From assembly GCA_963664935.2 (NCBI GenBank), contig CAXXSE010000007.1, positions 1,736,001 through 1,800,000 of the forward strand: a stretch of DNA of 64,000 bases. The letters are read 5' to 3'. The translations under genes were made by a program, and so were the position numbers. A model generated the notes under the pieces. The model had not been told where the DNA came from and did not search any database. It saw nothing but the letters and a program-made list of their open reading frames with translations. Numbering within the stretch: position 1 is the first letter of the stretch; each line of letters begins with the position of its first letter. This DNA is from G963664935 sp963664935 (GTDB lineage: Bacteria; Pseudomonadota; Gammaproteobacteria; Methylococcales; G963664935). Positions 1 through 10,300 of the stretch are shown here, piece after piece.

Positions 1-273
1 GCGTGCTGGCGAGCCTATGAAATCTTCGTGCTCTGTGCCTCCATTGCCTTGGGGTTAATGCAATTGATTGCGCTCCAGTATCAAGATACGATTTGGTCTG
101 AGCACTCGCTTTATCTTCGCACTCAATCGCGTGATTTGCCATCGGAGAAAACCGTCAAGCAAATTTTAGCGCCATTGTTCCTCAAACAATTCTTTCGACT
201 TGAGGAAAATGGCATGATTCAACAGATCCGTGCCCGCTTGATGGCTGTTTCCGATGAAATAGATGACGATTAA
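1..273 (+). CDS. IS4-family transposase, C-terminal part
   Basis: The frame is open from base 1 and stops at 271-273. Its 90 residues match the last 90 of the 480-residue transposase at 10536-11978, starting at ACWRAYEIFVLC and ending in the acidic tail EIDDD. The Y-R-E-K catalytic signature lies upstream, outside the window. The DNA differs from the 10301 copy by very few bases, so the copies are recent. Confidence 0.9.
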   Translation, partial: ACWRAYEIFVLCASIALGLMQLIALQYQDTIWSEHSLYLRTQSRDLPSEKTVKQILAPLFLKQFFRLEENGMIQQIRARLMAVSDEIDDD

Positions 274-393
274 ACTGAATGAGGCGTTCTATGCTCTAAT
301 TCTCTGCGATCTTCAAAATTTTTCATCAAACATACTACGATGGAGAGGGTAGTTTTGCCCCGCTTTTCTCGCTGTTAACTCACGACTGCCGAG
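1..393 (+). mobile_element. IS4-family element, right end (copy 4, partial)
   Basis: This is the right-hand 393 bases of the same IS4-family element found complete at 10301-12098. It holds the transposase C-terminus and the right terminal repeat, which ends ACTCACGACTGCCGAG at 393. The left part lies outside the window. Immediately beyond the end begins the open frame of a histidine kinase whose N-terminus is missing, so the element appears to have cut that gene. The flank after the end is TTATATA; without the left flank a target duplication cannot be tested. Confidence 0.9.
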
Positions 394-2837
394 TTATATA
401 TATTAGAGTGATAGTGACATTACTCTCCACACTGATATATGGCCTACATTTCACACAGTTTGGAAAACGACACATTCTCACCCGAGGTATGGTGTGGCCT
501 ATACTCGTCAACATCTATCTGTGTATCATGATTTACATGGCAGATGGAGCTTTATCACCTTACTATGCTGCACTTAATGTCATGATATTTGGTTTCGCAC
601 TATTAATGCCATGGACATTTAGAGAGGCACTTTTTTTGAGTGTGAGTACTTTGATATTTTATTTAATCGCAAGCTATACTAATCATTTATACATTCAACC
701 ATTGGAAACATGGAGTATATTTTTTACTAATTTATACTTCATATCTTTAACTAGTATTATATCTACTACATCAAGCTATTTCATCGCACAAAACAGAATT
801 AGTGATTTCAATCTCCGACAGTAATTGGATTTACGAAACAAAGAACTGGAAGAAGTCGACAAGATGAAGACGCAGTTCTTTGCTAATATCAGTCATGAAT
901 TACGGACCCCCTAACATTGATCCTCGCTCCGATTCAGGATCTACTGCAATCACCCCTCAAACTAGACGATAAAATCGCGTCGCTTCTGATGACAGCCAGA
1001 GATAATTCACTGCGCTTACTCAAATTGGTAAATGATATTTTGGAAGTTATTAAACTAGAGGAAGGGAAATCCAATCTTGCCTTGGTATATATCGAAATGA
1101 ATGCCTTTATTGCGGGCACTATCAATTCGATGGTACACATGATGGAATCACGGAATATTCGACTTGTAAAAGAATTGGATGATGAACCTTTGATTATACA
1201 AGCCGACACCTACGCCATGGAAAGGATATTTCTTAACTTGTTAAGTAATGCCATAAAATTTACGCCGGAAGGAGGATCAATTACCGTTAGAAGCAGTAGT
1301 AATATTAAAGAAGCTATTATTGAGGTTATCGATACCGGAATCGGTATAAACCAACAGGATCTTCCCCTTATCTTTGATCGCTTTCATCAAGCGGATGGAT
1401 CCAGCACTCGAAAGTATCAGGGAACGGGCTTAGGCTTGGCGCTGGTAAAAGATCTCACCGAAAAAATGGGTGGCAATATATCCGTTTATAGTAAACCCGG
1501 TATTGGAACTACTATGCGGGTGGTTTTTCCGCTTAGCCGGGAAAAACACGCGGAAGAAGAAATTCAGCAAATGCCGACCGAAGGAGATTTATTGGAAGTT
1601 ATACACAGATCAGCCGAACATAGCGCCGCATTACCAATTGATACACCTTTTGAAAAAGGAGAAGCTGATTTACCTCCCGGTGATGGCCCGCTTTTACTGG
1701 TGGTTGATGACGAACCCGATATGCGTCAGTACCTTGTCTCAACACTTGGCGATGATTATCGGATTGTCCAGGCGCGTAATGGGAAACAAGGTCTGGAACT
1801 TGCGCGTAAATATCTTCCTGAATTAATGATATTGGATTTTATGTTACCGGAGATGGATGGGCTGGAAGTATGTAAATTGCTTAAAGAAAACCAGGGAACA
1901 CGTCAAATCAAGATTATGCTTCTTACCGCTCGAACGGACGAAGAAACGAAAATAACCGCATTAGCCAATGGCGCGGATGATTTTCTTACCAAACCGTTCA
2001 GCAAAGTTGAGGTGCAAAGCCGTCTTCATAATCTCCTGCAAACTTTCAATCTGGAACGAAATTTGACAAAACAAAACCAGGAGCTGGACAAGGCTTTAAA
2101 CGAACTCAAACAAACCCAGGTGAGATTAATACAAAGTGAAAAACTAAATTCCTTGGGCACATTAACCGCCGGACTAATGCATGAAATTAACAATCCTCTT
2201 AATTTCACTCTAACCGCATTGAAAGTTGCCCAACGAGACCCAAGCATACAGGGCGATGAAGAACTCCAGGATCTATTTAATTAACGATATCGACGAAGGT
2301 ATGCAACGCATTCGTAATATTGTGTTGGATCTACGTACCTTTGCTTACCCCTCGGAAGGGGAGACGATGAGACCATTTCTATTTTCTGAAGCAGTTGAAA
2401 GCGCCATGCGCTTTACCGCGAATCAGCATAGAGACGTCTCGATTCAACGAATCATTTCAGGTCAAGATGAAGTACTCGGTTCACAAAGCCACATTGTCCA
2501 GATCCTAATTAATTTATTATGCAATGCCTTTGCCGCTGTTGATTCGGTTCGAGATAAAAGAGACGGTAAAATTATTATCGAAAGCAAGGTCATTGAAAAT
2601 GGCTTGCATATTTCCGTCAGTGACAATGGTACGGGTATATCCGATGAAATTCGCGCCAAGATTTTCGATCCTTTTTTCACAACCCGTGAGGTGGGTGATG
2701 GAATGGGTTTGGGACTGAGTATTTGTCATACCATTCTCGAAAATCATGATGCTACCCTATCAGTCGACAGTGAAGAAGGCGAATGGACAAAATTCAGTTT
2801 CTCTTTACCTTTGGTATCCGTCGGCATGGATATATAA
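394..2837 (+). pseudogene. Hybrid sensor histidine kinase, truncated and frameshifted
   Basis: The remains encode, in order, about five membrane helices (394-821), a HisKA box ISHELRTP (about 889-912), an HATPase domain with N, G1 and G2 boxes, a receiver domain with MILDFMLPEMDG and TKPF, a second HisKA-like box GLMHEINNPLNF, and a second HATPase ending near 2830. The layout is a membrane hybrid kinase with two kinase modules around one receiver. The frame is broken by an in-frame TAA at 822-824, by a run of five C at 907-911 where six would keep the frame, and by another shift near 2270-2280. The first helix runs straight out of the IS4 end at 393, so the N-terminus was lost to that insertion. 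A paired response regulator follows 66 bases downstream. The ligand cannot be told. Confidence 0.8.
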
Positions 2838-2903
2838 AAATAGCACCGGAAAAGTAAACGTAATCGCTTAAATCATTCCCATAATATAGAAAGGAAATAA
2901 CCA

Positions 2904-4024
2904 ATGACTTTAATTGAAAACAAATATTCGGTCCTGTTTGTCGATGATGAAGAAAAAGCACTGAAATATTTTTCAAGACTTTATTCCGATGACTTCACGA
3001 TAATAACCGCACCGAATGTGGATGCCGCAAAGGTAATACTGAAACAACAAGCCGATTCAATTGGCGTATTGATTACCGATCAACGTATGCCGGGGGAAAA
3101 GGGTGTCGACTTGCTAAATTATGCGCGTGAGGAGCACCCGCAAATCGTTCGCTTGTTGACCACGGCTTATGCCGATTTAAGCGATGCCATCGAAGCAGTA
3201 AACAATGGGGAGATTTTGCGTTATATCACCAAACCTTGGGATGTTGATTCCTTACGCATGGAATTAAACAATGCCATACAGTTTTTTCTATTACGCATGG
3301 AACGTGACCAGCTGTTACGTGAAAAACTAAATGTCTGGCAACGACTCATTGAAATTAATAGAATTCGTGACCTTTTAGTCTTGTCTTCCGGATTCACTCA
3401 TCTACGTCACTCACAGGCAGCCATTTCCGCATTATTAATAACGGTTCCTTTTGCCCGTTCCTCGTCTATGGCTCATATCGGCCAATTGGATAACTGGGCC
3501 TGTTAAAGGACGAAATTGCAAAAATTTTTGAAATCAGCAAACAGCTTATTCACGAAACCTTCACCGCTCAAGCAAATACATTTACACGAGAATCCGTATC
3601 GTTGATTATGGATGAAATGGGCAAGGAACTTACTCAAGTAAAATCGGAAACTAACATTTCTATCTGTATAAATAGGGATTTACTTAAAAAGCTCCTCTCC
3701 TCATTCATTTCTTTTTTACAAAATTTAGGTGGGGAACAAAGTAACATTTCCGTGACTGTTACCGGAATATCAGATGGAGCACACCTCAAACTTTGTCAAG
3801 AAAAAGCTGAGTGGAAACCTGTTGATTTAATGACATTCCCTCCTGAGTTGTTAGTGGGCTTTTTGATTTGTTATCACCACGGTGGAAATATTGAAATAGG
3901 TACCGATTCCGGTGTTCAATTCGATATATATCTGCCTGACGACCCGTTAACGAAAACCGTACTTAAGCCCGATGATGAAGTATTCGACGATATTTTTGAT
4001 CGTTACAATATCTGGCATGGATAA
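2904..4024 (+). pseudogene. Response regulator with C-terminal kinase-like domain, frameshifted
   Basis: The first 200 residues contain a receiver domain: acidic pair in FVDDEE, phospho-acceptor in LITDQRMPG, Thr in LLTTAYADL and Lys in ITKPWD. This is the variant common in regulators that pair with hybrid kinases. After about residue 165 the frame fails around 3430-3510, and the downstream part reads on to 4024 in another frame. That part contains a helical segment, EIAKIFEISKQLIHETF, followed by a domain resembling a degenerate HATPase fold (FPPELLVGFLICYHHGGNIEIG). The start ATG has a good Shine-Dalgarno (AAGGAAATAACC). It probably formed a two-component pair with the kinase just upstream, which is also broken. 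No DNA-binding domain is seen. Confidence 0.7.
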
Positions 4025-4286
4025 AATTGGCTAGCCTGCATTTCTCACAACTTCCGTCGCGAGGGGCCACGCGGCATTGTGGTTCCGCGGTAGAAAGCAT
4101 TGCAAACATTGCTTTTCTGGCTTGCTGTTTCGAGCCAAAAGTTTTTGAGTTCGGCGCCGAATTCACGCGCTTCACAAAGCTCACTTTTCAAAATAGGAAA
4201 AGCTCCTAAATTCGTTAAATTATTCGCATTTTACGAATCTATGCATATACTTTAGCTTAGTCAAGATCAAATTTTGGAGGTGAAAA
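4025..4286. other. Intergenic region, no gene seen
   Basis: The short frames here show no recognisable protein. The end, 4210-4286, is AT-rich and supplies the promoter area and Shine-Dalgarno (TTGGAGGTG) of the AbrB-type gene at 4287. Confidence 0.5.
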
Positions 4287-4550
4287 ATGCAACCTATCAC
4301 AACTACCAGCATGTCTTCCAAAGGACAGGTTGTTATTCCGGAGGTCATCCGCAAACGGATGAAATTGAAGGCTGAATCCCGGTTTACGGTGACAACGGGA
4401 AAGGGATCGGTAATCCTTCAAGCTATAGAGTCATCTTCGGCTCGGGATATCGATGGAATTACCATCGGATCAGACCGGCTACCACGGAATAACGGCCTGA
4501 GTGAAGACGCTATCGAGCGGGTAATTTCGGGAGTACGAGGGCAATACTAA
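4287..4550 (+). CDS. AbrB/MazE/SpoVT-type antitoxin-like DNA-binding protein
   Basis: This 87-residue protein has an N-terminal swapped-hairpin AbrB domain (about residues 5-50) with the signature MSSKGQVVIPEVIRKRMKL, as in PrlF, MazE and VapB-type antitoxins. The C-terminal half would be the toxin-binding tail. Start ATG follows the Shine-Dalgarno GGAGG by seven bases. No PIN-domain (VapC) or MazF-like gene follows: the 300 bases downstream hold only palindromic repeats. It is therefore either an orphan antitoxin or a solo regulator. Function is inferred from the domain only. Confidence 0.8.
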   Translation: MQPITTTSMSSKGQVVIPEVIRKRMKLKAESRFTVTTGKGSVILQAIESSSARDIDGITIGSDRLPRNNGLSEDAIERVISGVRGQY

Positions 4551-4858
4551 AAAAAATGAAAGACGGATAAGCTCGCGCCATCCGTCCTATAAATTTTCGA
4601 ACAAACAACACTCTATCCACAATAATCGACGAAGCCATCTTCACTCCGTTCACCGAAACGCTAATCTATAACCGGATAAACTAATCCACGCGGCGGATAA
4701 CGCAAGCTTATCCGCCCCCTATGTTATAGCCCCATCTTTTATGTTGCGCCAAAGGTTACATCGCCGATGAAGCGCCCCTTGAATACAAAGCCCTACCCAG
4801 CGCGCTTCTGATCATTTAATCTTTCACGGATGCCTAATGAGAATTCGAGGATTAAAAT
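4551..4858. repeat. Intergenic region with REP-like palindromes
   Basis: Two short palindromes lie here: 4563-4585, GACGGATAAGCTCGCGCCAT with its closing CCGTC, and 4690-4718, built on GGCGGATAACGCAAGCTTAT plus CCGCC. A related sequence occurs at 41645-41672. They belong to the GGCGGATAAGC...GCCATCCGCC type of extragenic palindrome seen in many proteobacteria. No gene is visible. Confidence 0.6.
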
Positions 4859-5713
4859 ATGAAAACAGGGTTTATAGGACTCGGGGCCATGGGCAAATCC
4901 ATGGCTCGAAATCTGGCTAAACGTGGGTTTTTAGTAGCGATTTGGAACCGCTCGCGGGGCGTGGCGGCCGATGTTGCCGGGGAGCTAGGCGTCGTACATG
5001 CGAGTACACCCGCTGACTTGGTGCAACAGGTTGATATGCTTTTTATCTGTGTTTCGGCGGATTCGGATGTTATTGATGTCATCGAACAAGTGCTTCCGGG
5101 ATTGGATAAGGGGAAAATCGTTGTCGACACCTCCACGGTCAGTAGTGAGACGGCCAAAAAAGCGGCTCGGATGCTCAGCGAAAAGTCAGTACATTTTCTC
5201 GATGCCCCAGTTTCAGGAGGTACCGAAGGCGCAAAAAACGGAACATTGGCGATGATGATCGGAGGCAACGAGGAAGTACTCGAGCGGGTGCGGCCGGTAT
5301 TGAATGCTTTAACCAGCCACATCATGCATATGGGCGATGTGGGTACCGGTCAGGGAACCAAGGCGGTAAATCAAATCATGGCGGCCGGTATCAACCAAGC
5401 GGTAACCGAAGCGCTTGCTTTCGGCGAAGCACAAGGTTTGACCATGGATAAGGTTATCGAAGTGATTTCCGATGGCGCGGCTGGAAACTGGTTTTTAAAT
5501 CATCGAGGCTCGACCATGACCCAAGGCAGATTTGTACCCGGCTTTAAAGTCGCGCTCCATCATAAAGATCTGGTTATTTGTAAGGAATCAGCACGGAACC
5601 TGAATATGGCGTTACCCTTGGCGGAAATGACCTTGGATCATTACAAGACTCTTATCGAGGACGGCTATGGCAATGACGATATTTCCGCTCTTTACCGGAT
5701 AAAAAAACCCTAG
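4859..5713 (+). CDS. NAD(P)-dependent 3-hydroxyisobutyrate dehydrogenase-family reductase
   Basis: A 284-residue soluble beta-hydroxyacid dehydrogenase. It has the N-terminal Rossmann motif GLGAMG (residues 7-12), the substrate-binding DAPVSGGTEGA block (about 119-129) and the catalytic-lysine segment GTKAVNQ (about 165-171). Family members reduce or oxidise 3-hydroxyisobutyrate, tartronate semialdehyde, succinic semialdehyde or glyoxylate, and the sequence alone does not choose among these. Length is normal for the family. The start ATG follows GAGGATTAAAAT. The gene converges on polA with a 12-base gap and is not in an operon. Confidence 0.85.
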   Translation: MKTGFIGLGAMGKSMARNLAKRGFLVAIWNRSRGVAADVAGELGVVHASTPADLVQQVDMLFICVSADSDVIDVIEQVLPGLDKGKIVVDTSTVSSETAKKAARMLSEKSVHFLDAPVSGGTEGAKNGTLAMMIGGNEEVLERVRPVLNALTSHIMHMGDVGTGQGTKAVNQIMAAGINQAVTEALAFGEAQGLTMDKVIEVISDGAAGNWFLNHRGSTMTQGRFVPGFKVALHHKDLVICKESARNLNMALPLAEMTLDHYKTLIEDGYGNDDISALYRIKKP

Positions 5714-5725
5714 AAATCTATCCGA

Positions 5726-8425
5726 TCAATGCGCCTCATCCCAATTTGACCCGACGCCAATGTCCACAAGCAAAGGAATTTTCAAACTTGCCGCCCCAGT
5801 CATTAAGGTACGGATATTGTCAACGACAAAATCCAATAGCTCGTTTTCGACTTCAAACACCAATTCATCATGAACCTGCATGATCATTTTGACCGATTCC
5901 GAGTGATTTTGGACCCAAGTATCCATTTTAATCATTGCACGTTTGATGATGTCCGCCGCGGTACCCTGCATGGGAGCATTGATTGCGGTGCGTTCGGCAT
6001 ATTGGCGCCGTTGCACGTTACGTGAGTTGATTTCAGGCAAATAGAGCCTCCTGCCGAATAAGGTTTCCACGTACCCCTGGTCCCTACCCCTTTTTCTTGT
6101 TTCATCCATGTACTGTTTAACACCGGGGTATCGGGAGAAATACAGGTCAATGTAAGTTTGGGCTTCTCCCCTTTTTACGCCCAGTTGCCGCGCCAACCCG
6201 AATGCCGACATGCCATAAATCAAACCAAAATTGATGGCTTTCGCCGACCGTCTTTGGTCTTTGCTTACAGCGCTTAGTGGTGTCTCAAAGACTTCCGACG
6301 CGGTAGCGCTGTGTATATCGACGCCCTCGTTGAAGGCTTTCAATAACCCTTCGTCGCCGGAAAGGTGGGCCATAATGCGCAGTTCGATTTGGGAGTAGTC
6401 GGCGGCTACGATTTTATGTCCTTTGGGAGGAATAAATGCCTGACGGATTTTTCGCCCATCCTCGGAGCGAACAGGGATATTCTGCAAATTTGGATTGGTG
6501 GAAGACAATCGCCCAGTGGCCGCGACAGCTTGATGGTACGAGGTATGGACCCGGCCCGTTTTAGCGTTGACCTGCAGCGGTAAACTGTCGGAATAGGTTG
6601 ACTTTAATTTGCTGATCCCTCGGTGTTCGAGTATCAGCTTTGGCAAAGGATAGTCCAAGGCCAGTTCCTGCAATACCGTCTCGGCTGTAGAAGGCTGACC
6701 TTTCGGGGTTTTTTTCAATACGGGAAGGCCCAAATCATCGTACAGTATGGCTTGAATTTGTTTGGGAGATCCCAGGTTGAATTTTTTACCGGCGAGTTCA
6801 AAGGTTTGCTCTTCGATTTCGATAATGCGCTCGGCCAGTTCCCGGCTCAGGTCGGATAGCATACCGGCATCGATCAGCACGCCGTTGCATTCCATCCGTG
6901 AAAGCACTGGAATCAGCGGGACTTCCATTTCCCGGTAGAGTTTCGTTAGTGGTTGTTGAGATTCAAATTGGGGCCAGAGGTGTTGATGCAATTGCAGTGT
7001 TATGTCGGCATCCTCCGCCGCGTAAGGCGCGGCCTGCTCAAGAGGTACCTGAGAAAAAAGGATCTGTTTTGCTCCCTTGCCGGCCACGTCTTCAAAGTGG
7101 ATGGTTTGCTTGCCCAAGAACTTCAATGCCATTGAATCCATATCGTGGCGGGTTGCCGTGCTATCAAGGACATAGGATTCGAGCATTGTATCGTGGACGA
7201 TGCCCCGAAGCTCAATGCCGTAATTATGTAGAACGTTTGCGTCGTATTTGAGGTTTTGACCCACTTTGGCGCGGGAAGCATCCTCCAAAAGCGGGCGAAG
7301 CCGTTCCAGTACATATTCGCGGTCGAGTTGCACTGGCGCATCGATGTAATCGTGGGCTACCGGAACATAGGCTGCTTCCCCCGGAATGACCGAAAATGAA
7401 ACGCCTACGATTTCAGCATCGGTGTAATTCAGGCTGGTGGTTTCGGTATCGAAACAGAAAATATACGACTGTTCGAGACGGGCAAGCCATACCTCGAAAT
7501 CTTCTTGAGTGAATACAGTATCATAGTGACCCAGCGATTCCGGCGAATGCTGTTTATCGGTATCCGGTTGCCCGGAGGCATCCTGTATTTGCTTTAACCA
7601 CGATGAAAATTCAAAGCGTTTAAGCAATGTTACCAGAGTCGGAATATCTGGCTCTTTCTTCTTGAGATCGGAAAGCCCGCATTCAATTGGAACATCGCAT
7701 TTGATTGTAGTAAGTTGACGGGATAAGGGGAGTTGTTCTAAATGTGCTCGAAGGTTTTCGCCAACCTTACCCTTGACTGCGTCGGCATTTTCCATGATGG
7801 CCTTAAGTGTACCGTACTGTTGGAGCCATTTTGAAGCCGTTTTGGGGCCCACTTTGGGTACGCCCGGAATGTTGTCCGCCGCATCACCGACCAAGGCAAG
7901 ATAATCGATAATCTGTTCCGGCTTAACCCCAAATTTTTGTTCGACGCCCTGACTATCCATGCGCGTATCCGACATGGTGTTTTCTAAAATAATATGGTCG
8001 TTCACCAACTGCGCCATATCTTTATCTCCCGTCGAAATAATGACTTCAAATCCTTCCTGTTCCGCTGTTTTTGCTAGCGTTCCTATAACATCGTCCGCTT
8101 CCACACCGACCTCCATTACGATGCTTAAACCCATAGCCCGAACCAGATCATGCAGTGGTTCGATTTGTGCCCGGAGTTCGTCAGGCATGGGGGGACGGTG
8201 CGATTTGTACTCCGGGTATAGTTCATCGCGAAAGGTTTTCCCCGGGGCGTCGAAGACGATGACAAGATAGGGGGTCGGATATTGGTCAACCATTTTCCGA
8301 AGCATATTGGTAACACCAAGAATGGCGCCGGTGGGTTCACCCGCCGAATTGGTTAGCGGGGGAAGTGCATGAAATGCACGAAACAGAAAGGATGATCCAT
8401 CAACCAAGATAAGCGTATTATTCAT
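5726..8425 (-). CDS. polA: DNA polymerase I
   Basis: An 899-residue repair and Okazaki-fragment polymerase. Domains in order: 5'-3' exonuclease (1 to about 290, LVDGSSFLFRAFHALPPL at the start), 3'-5' proofreading exonuclease (about 310-500), and the family A polymerase (about 520-899). The exonuclease acidic residues are present (DTETTSLNY, NLKYDANVLHN, AAEDAD), so proofreading should work. The polymerase has motif A DYSQIELRIMAHLS, motif B RRSAKAINFGLIYG and motif C QVHDELVFEV. The Shine-Dalgarno AAGGAGA sits just before ATG. The gene is intact and stands alone, with a small IS200-like element directly upstream. Confidence 0.97.
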   Translation of the reverse strand: MNNTLILVDGSSFLFRAFHALPPLTNSAGEPTGAILGVTNMLRKMVDQYPTPYLVIVFDAPGKTFRDELYPEYKSHRPPMPDELRAQIEPLHDLVRAMGLSIVMEVGVEADDVIGTLAKTAEQEGFEVIISTGDKDMAQLVNDHIILENTMSDTRMDSQGVEQKFGVKPEQIIDYLALVGDAADNIPGVPKVGPKTASKWLQQYGTLKAIMENADAVKGKVGENLRAHLEQLPLSRQLTTIKCDVPIECGLSDLKKKEPDIPTLVTLLKRFEFSSWLKQIQDASGQPDTDKQHSPESLGHYDTVFTQEDFEVWLARLEQSYIFCFDTETTSLNYTDAEIVGVSFSVIPGEAAYVPVAHDYIDAPVQLDREYVLERLRPLLEDASRAKVGQNLKYDANVLHNYGIELRGIVHDTMLESYVLDSTATRHDMDSMALKFLGKQTIHFEDVAGKGAKQILFSQVPLEQAAPYAAEDADITLQLHQHLWPQFESQQPLTKLYREMEVPLIPVLSRMECNGVLIDAGMLSDLSRELAERIIEIEEQTFELAGKKFNLGSPKQIQAILYDDLGLPVLKKTPKGQPSTAETVLQELALDYPLPKLILEHRGISKLKSTYSDSLPLQVNAKTGRVHTSYHQAVAATGRLSSTNPNLQNIPVRSEDGRKIRQAFIPPKGHKIVAADYSQIELRIMAHLSGDEGLLKAFNEGVDIHSATASEVFETPLSAVSKDQRRSAKAINFGLIYGMSAFGLARQLGVKRGEAQTYIDLYFSRYPGVKQYMDETRKRGRDQGYVETLFGRRLYLPEINSRNVQRRQYAERTAINAPMQGTAADIIKRAMIKMDTWVQNHSESVKMIMQVHDELVFEVENELLDFVVDNIRTLMTGAASLKIPLLVDIGVGSNWDEAH

Positions 8426-8446
8426 TAGTCTCCTTCAAGGTTGAAA

Positions 8447-8772
8447 CCATCGCCTTTCAGGCGATCAGCTTTAGCTCTTGATTTTTCGTGCTCGTGAACG
8501 CAAACGTACACATTAACGACTTTTGGCAGAACTTGCGATGCATTGAAACAATGGGTATTCACAGTGGCTCTCCTTGCCTAAAGGCAAAGATATCATCAAT
8601 ATTGAATGCAATGACCAAAAAACTAGTGAAGCTTTATAAACATCTGATTTTTCATGGCCTAACATGACGTTAAATCCGTTTACGAGTACGTTCACGAACT
8701 ATGAACGGGTCTTTTACCCGTATCCGGACTTTAAGTCCTTTATTCTAACCCACCAGCTTTAGCTGGTGGTTG
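8447..8772. mobile_element. Putative non-autonomous IS200/IS605-like palindromic element
   Basis: About 330 bases framed by hairpins without long terminal inverted repeats. The left hairpin is ATCGCCTTTCAGGCGAT (8449-8465). The right side holds ACGGGTCTTTTACCCGT, GGACTTTAAGTCC and CCACCAGCTTTAGCTGGTGG (8750-8769) in series. This matches the end layout of the autonomous IS200 element at 49270-49915, which has one left hairpin and a right CCACCCGC...GCGGGTGG hairpin. No TnpA motif is visible inside, though short open stretches may be remnants. It abuts the polA Shine-Dalgarno and could affect polA expression. Confidence 0.45.
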
Positions 8773-8904
8773 TTTAGTTTGTCATTATGAATAGAGGATC
8801 CATTAGGTATTATGAGCAGCTGCGGCTACTCGGAATTGAATACGTTGTACACGGCCCTTGGGATGCCCGGCCGCCTGCCGCGAGGGTGTCTTATTATTGC
8901 GCGA

Positions 8905-10300
8905 TTACAAAATAAATTGTAGGATTTCCAAGATATCCTTTGTTCCCTTCATGAGCGCCCTATGCTTATCGGTTGCGGGTCCCAACGGGTCGGTATCGTT
9001 GCCGTTGGCGTCCACGGCTTTATTGGGACCTGTAATTAGCAAGCCATTGTCGATGCCTCTTAATTTGATGCTGTCCAGCACATCGTTTGCCAAGTCTTGA
9101 TTCCCTTCGCAAAAAATCCCCATTTCCGTATTATAAAAACTTGATCGATTATCGATATTGAATGTTCCTACAAAGATTTTGTCGTCATCATAAACGTGTG
9201 ATTTTGAATGCATGCCCCATTGCGCCTCTTTGACGCCATCAAAAATAAGCGCTTGCCCAAGTTCTATAAACTTTGCGTTATGAACATAGGTTATCATCCC
9301 CCAATACTGCCAGAGATATACTCGGTCGTAGAATCGGCCAGCAATATAAAATGCATCGGTTGAAGCCAAACTGTTGGTGTAGACCGACAGTTTTCTACCG
9401 TTTAGCAGCAGGTCATCGAGAAACTTCGCGGTCCGAGTGTTGAGCGTAAAATAGGGTGAAGCGATTAAAACCGATTCGTTGGCTTGATCTATAAATTCAC
9501 CAATGGCCCTTTCGGTGGCGAGGTATTCCTCCTTGTAGGTGGCGAACTTGTTCCTTGTTTCAAAGTTCCCCCCGGTTTGTCACTGACGAACGTTGTTTTT
9601 TCGCAGTCGTGGACAATGGTTTGCTCCAGGTTCTTGATTCCCGCTTCGGCTATTTTATTTCTTAGGTCATTTAGTTCAGGCGATGATTTCAGATTTTTAA
9701 CGTAGGCCGCCATCCGATGTCGATATTCACTGGTTTTTGCCCGGCTGGTTACACCTAACGTTTTCTTTGGTTTCGGCTCGCCAGCGAATTTAACAATACC
9801 GTGCTCCCAAAACGCCATAAAACTTTCGCGCATAATAGGCACCATGGGACCTTTAACCCAAACGTCGCGGTCATGGAAATTATATTTCAAATCCATATCG
9901 AAATATTTGTCTTCAATATTTCGCCCACCAGTAATCGCTTCAACGTTATCCCGCACTAATAACTTTCGGTGATTTCTAAAATTTAAATCGCTAAACAATT
10001 TTACGAATCTAAGGAATTTGGCTTCGGTTGGGTTGTAATATTTGACTTGAAAATTATTTGTATTATTAAACCCATTTTTAATAGCCTCCACATAATATTC
10101 ATTAAATTTGGACGCACCCGCTTTGTCCACCAGAATCTTAACTTGTACACCCTCATCGGCCTTTTCCATAAGGGCTTTCAATAAAACCTGGCTGGATAAT
10201 TCTTCGGGGCTAAAAATAAAATATTCTACGTCTAAGGTCTCTTGAGCATTTTCAATCAATTGCAGACGTTTTTCCAAGGCCGCCGCGCCATCGTTAATAA
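8905..10300 (-). pseudogene. Phospholipase D/cardiolipin-synthase-type lipoprotein, 3' part
   Basis: This is the main part of a PLD-superfamily gene whose 5' end lies at 12106-12468 beyond an IS4 insertion. Both HKD motifs are visible: HRKLLVRDN in the first half (about 9940-9970) and HSKSHVYDDD followed by GTFNIDNRSS in the second (about 9130-9200). Such proteins transfer phosphatidyl groups or hydrolyse phosphodiesters at the membrane. The frame breaks at a run of six G (minus strand, 9568-9573); seven would join DKPGG to NFETRNKFAT. The upstream frame runs open to 10300 (DGAAALEKRLQLIENA), where the IS begins. The break and the insertion make it a pseudogene here, although the homopolymer shift could be a sequencing error. 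Confidence 0.8.

Noticed and set aside
8513..8695. 60-codon minus-strand ORF upstream of polA
   Set aside because: It lies within the hairpin element, has no family features, and a competing frame on the other strand looks equally open.
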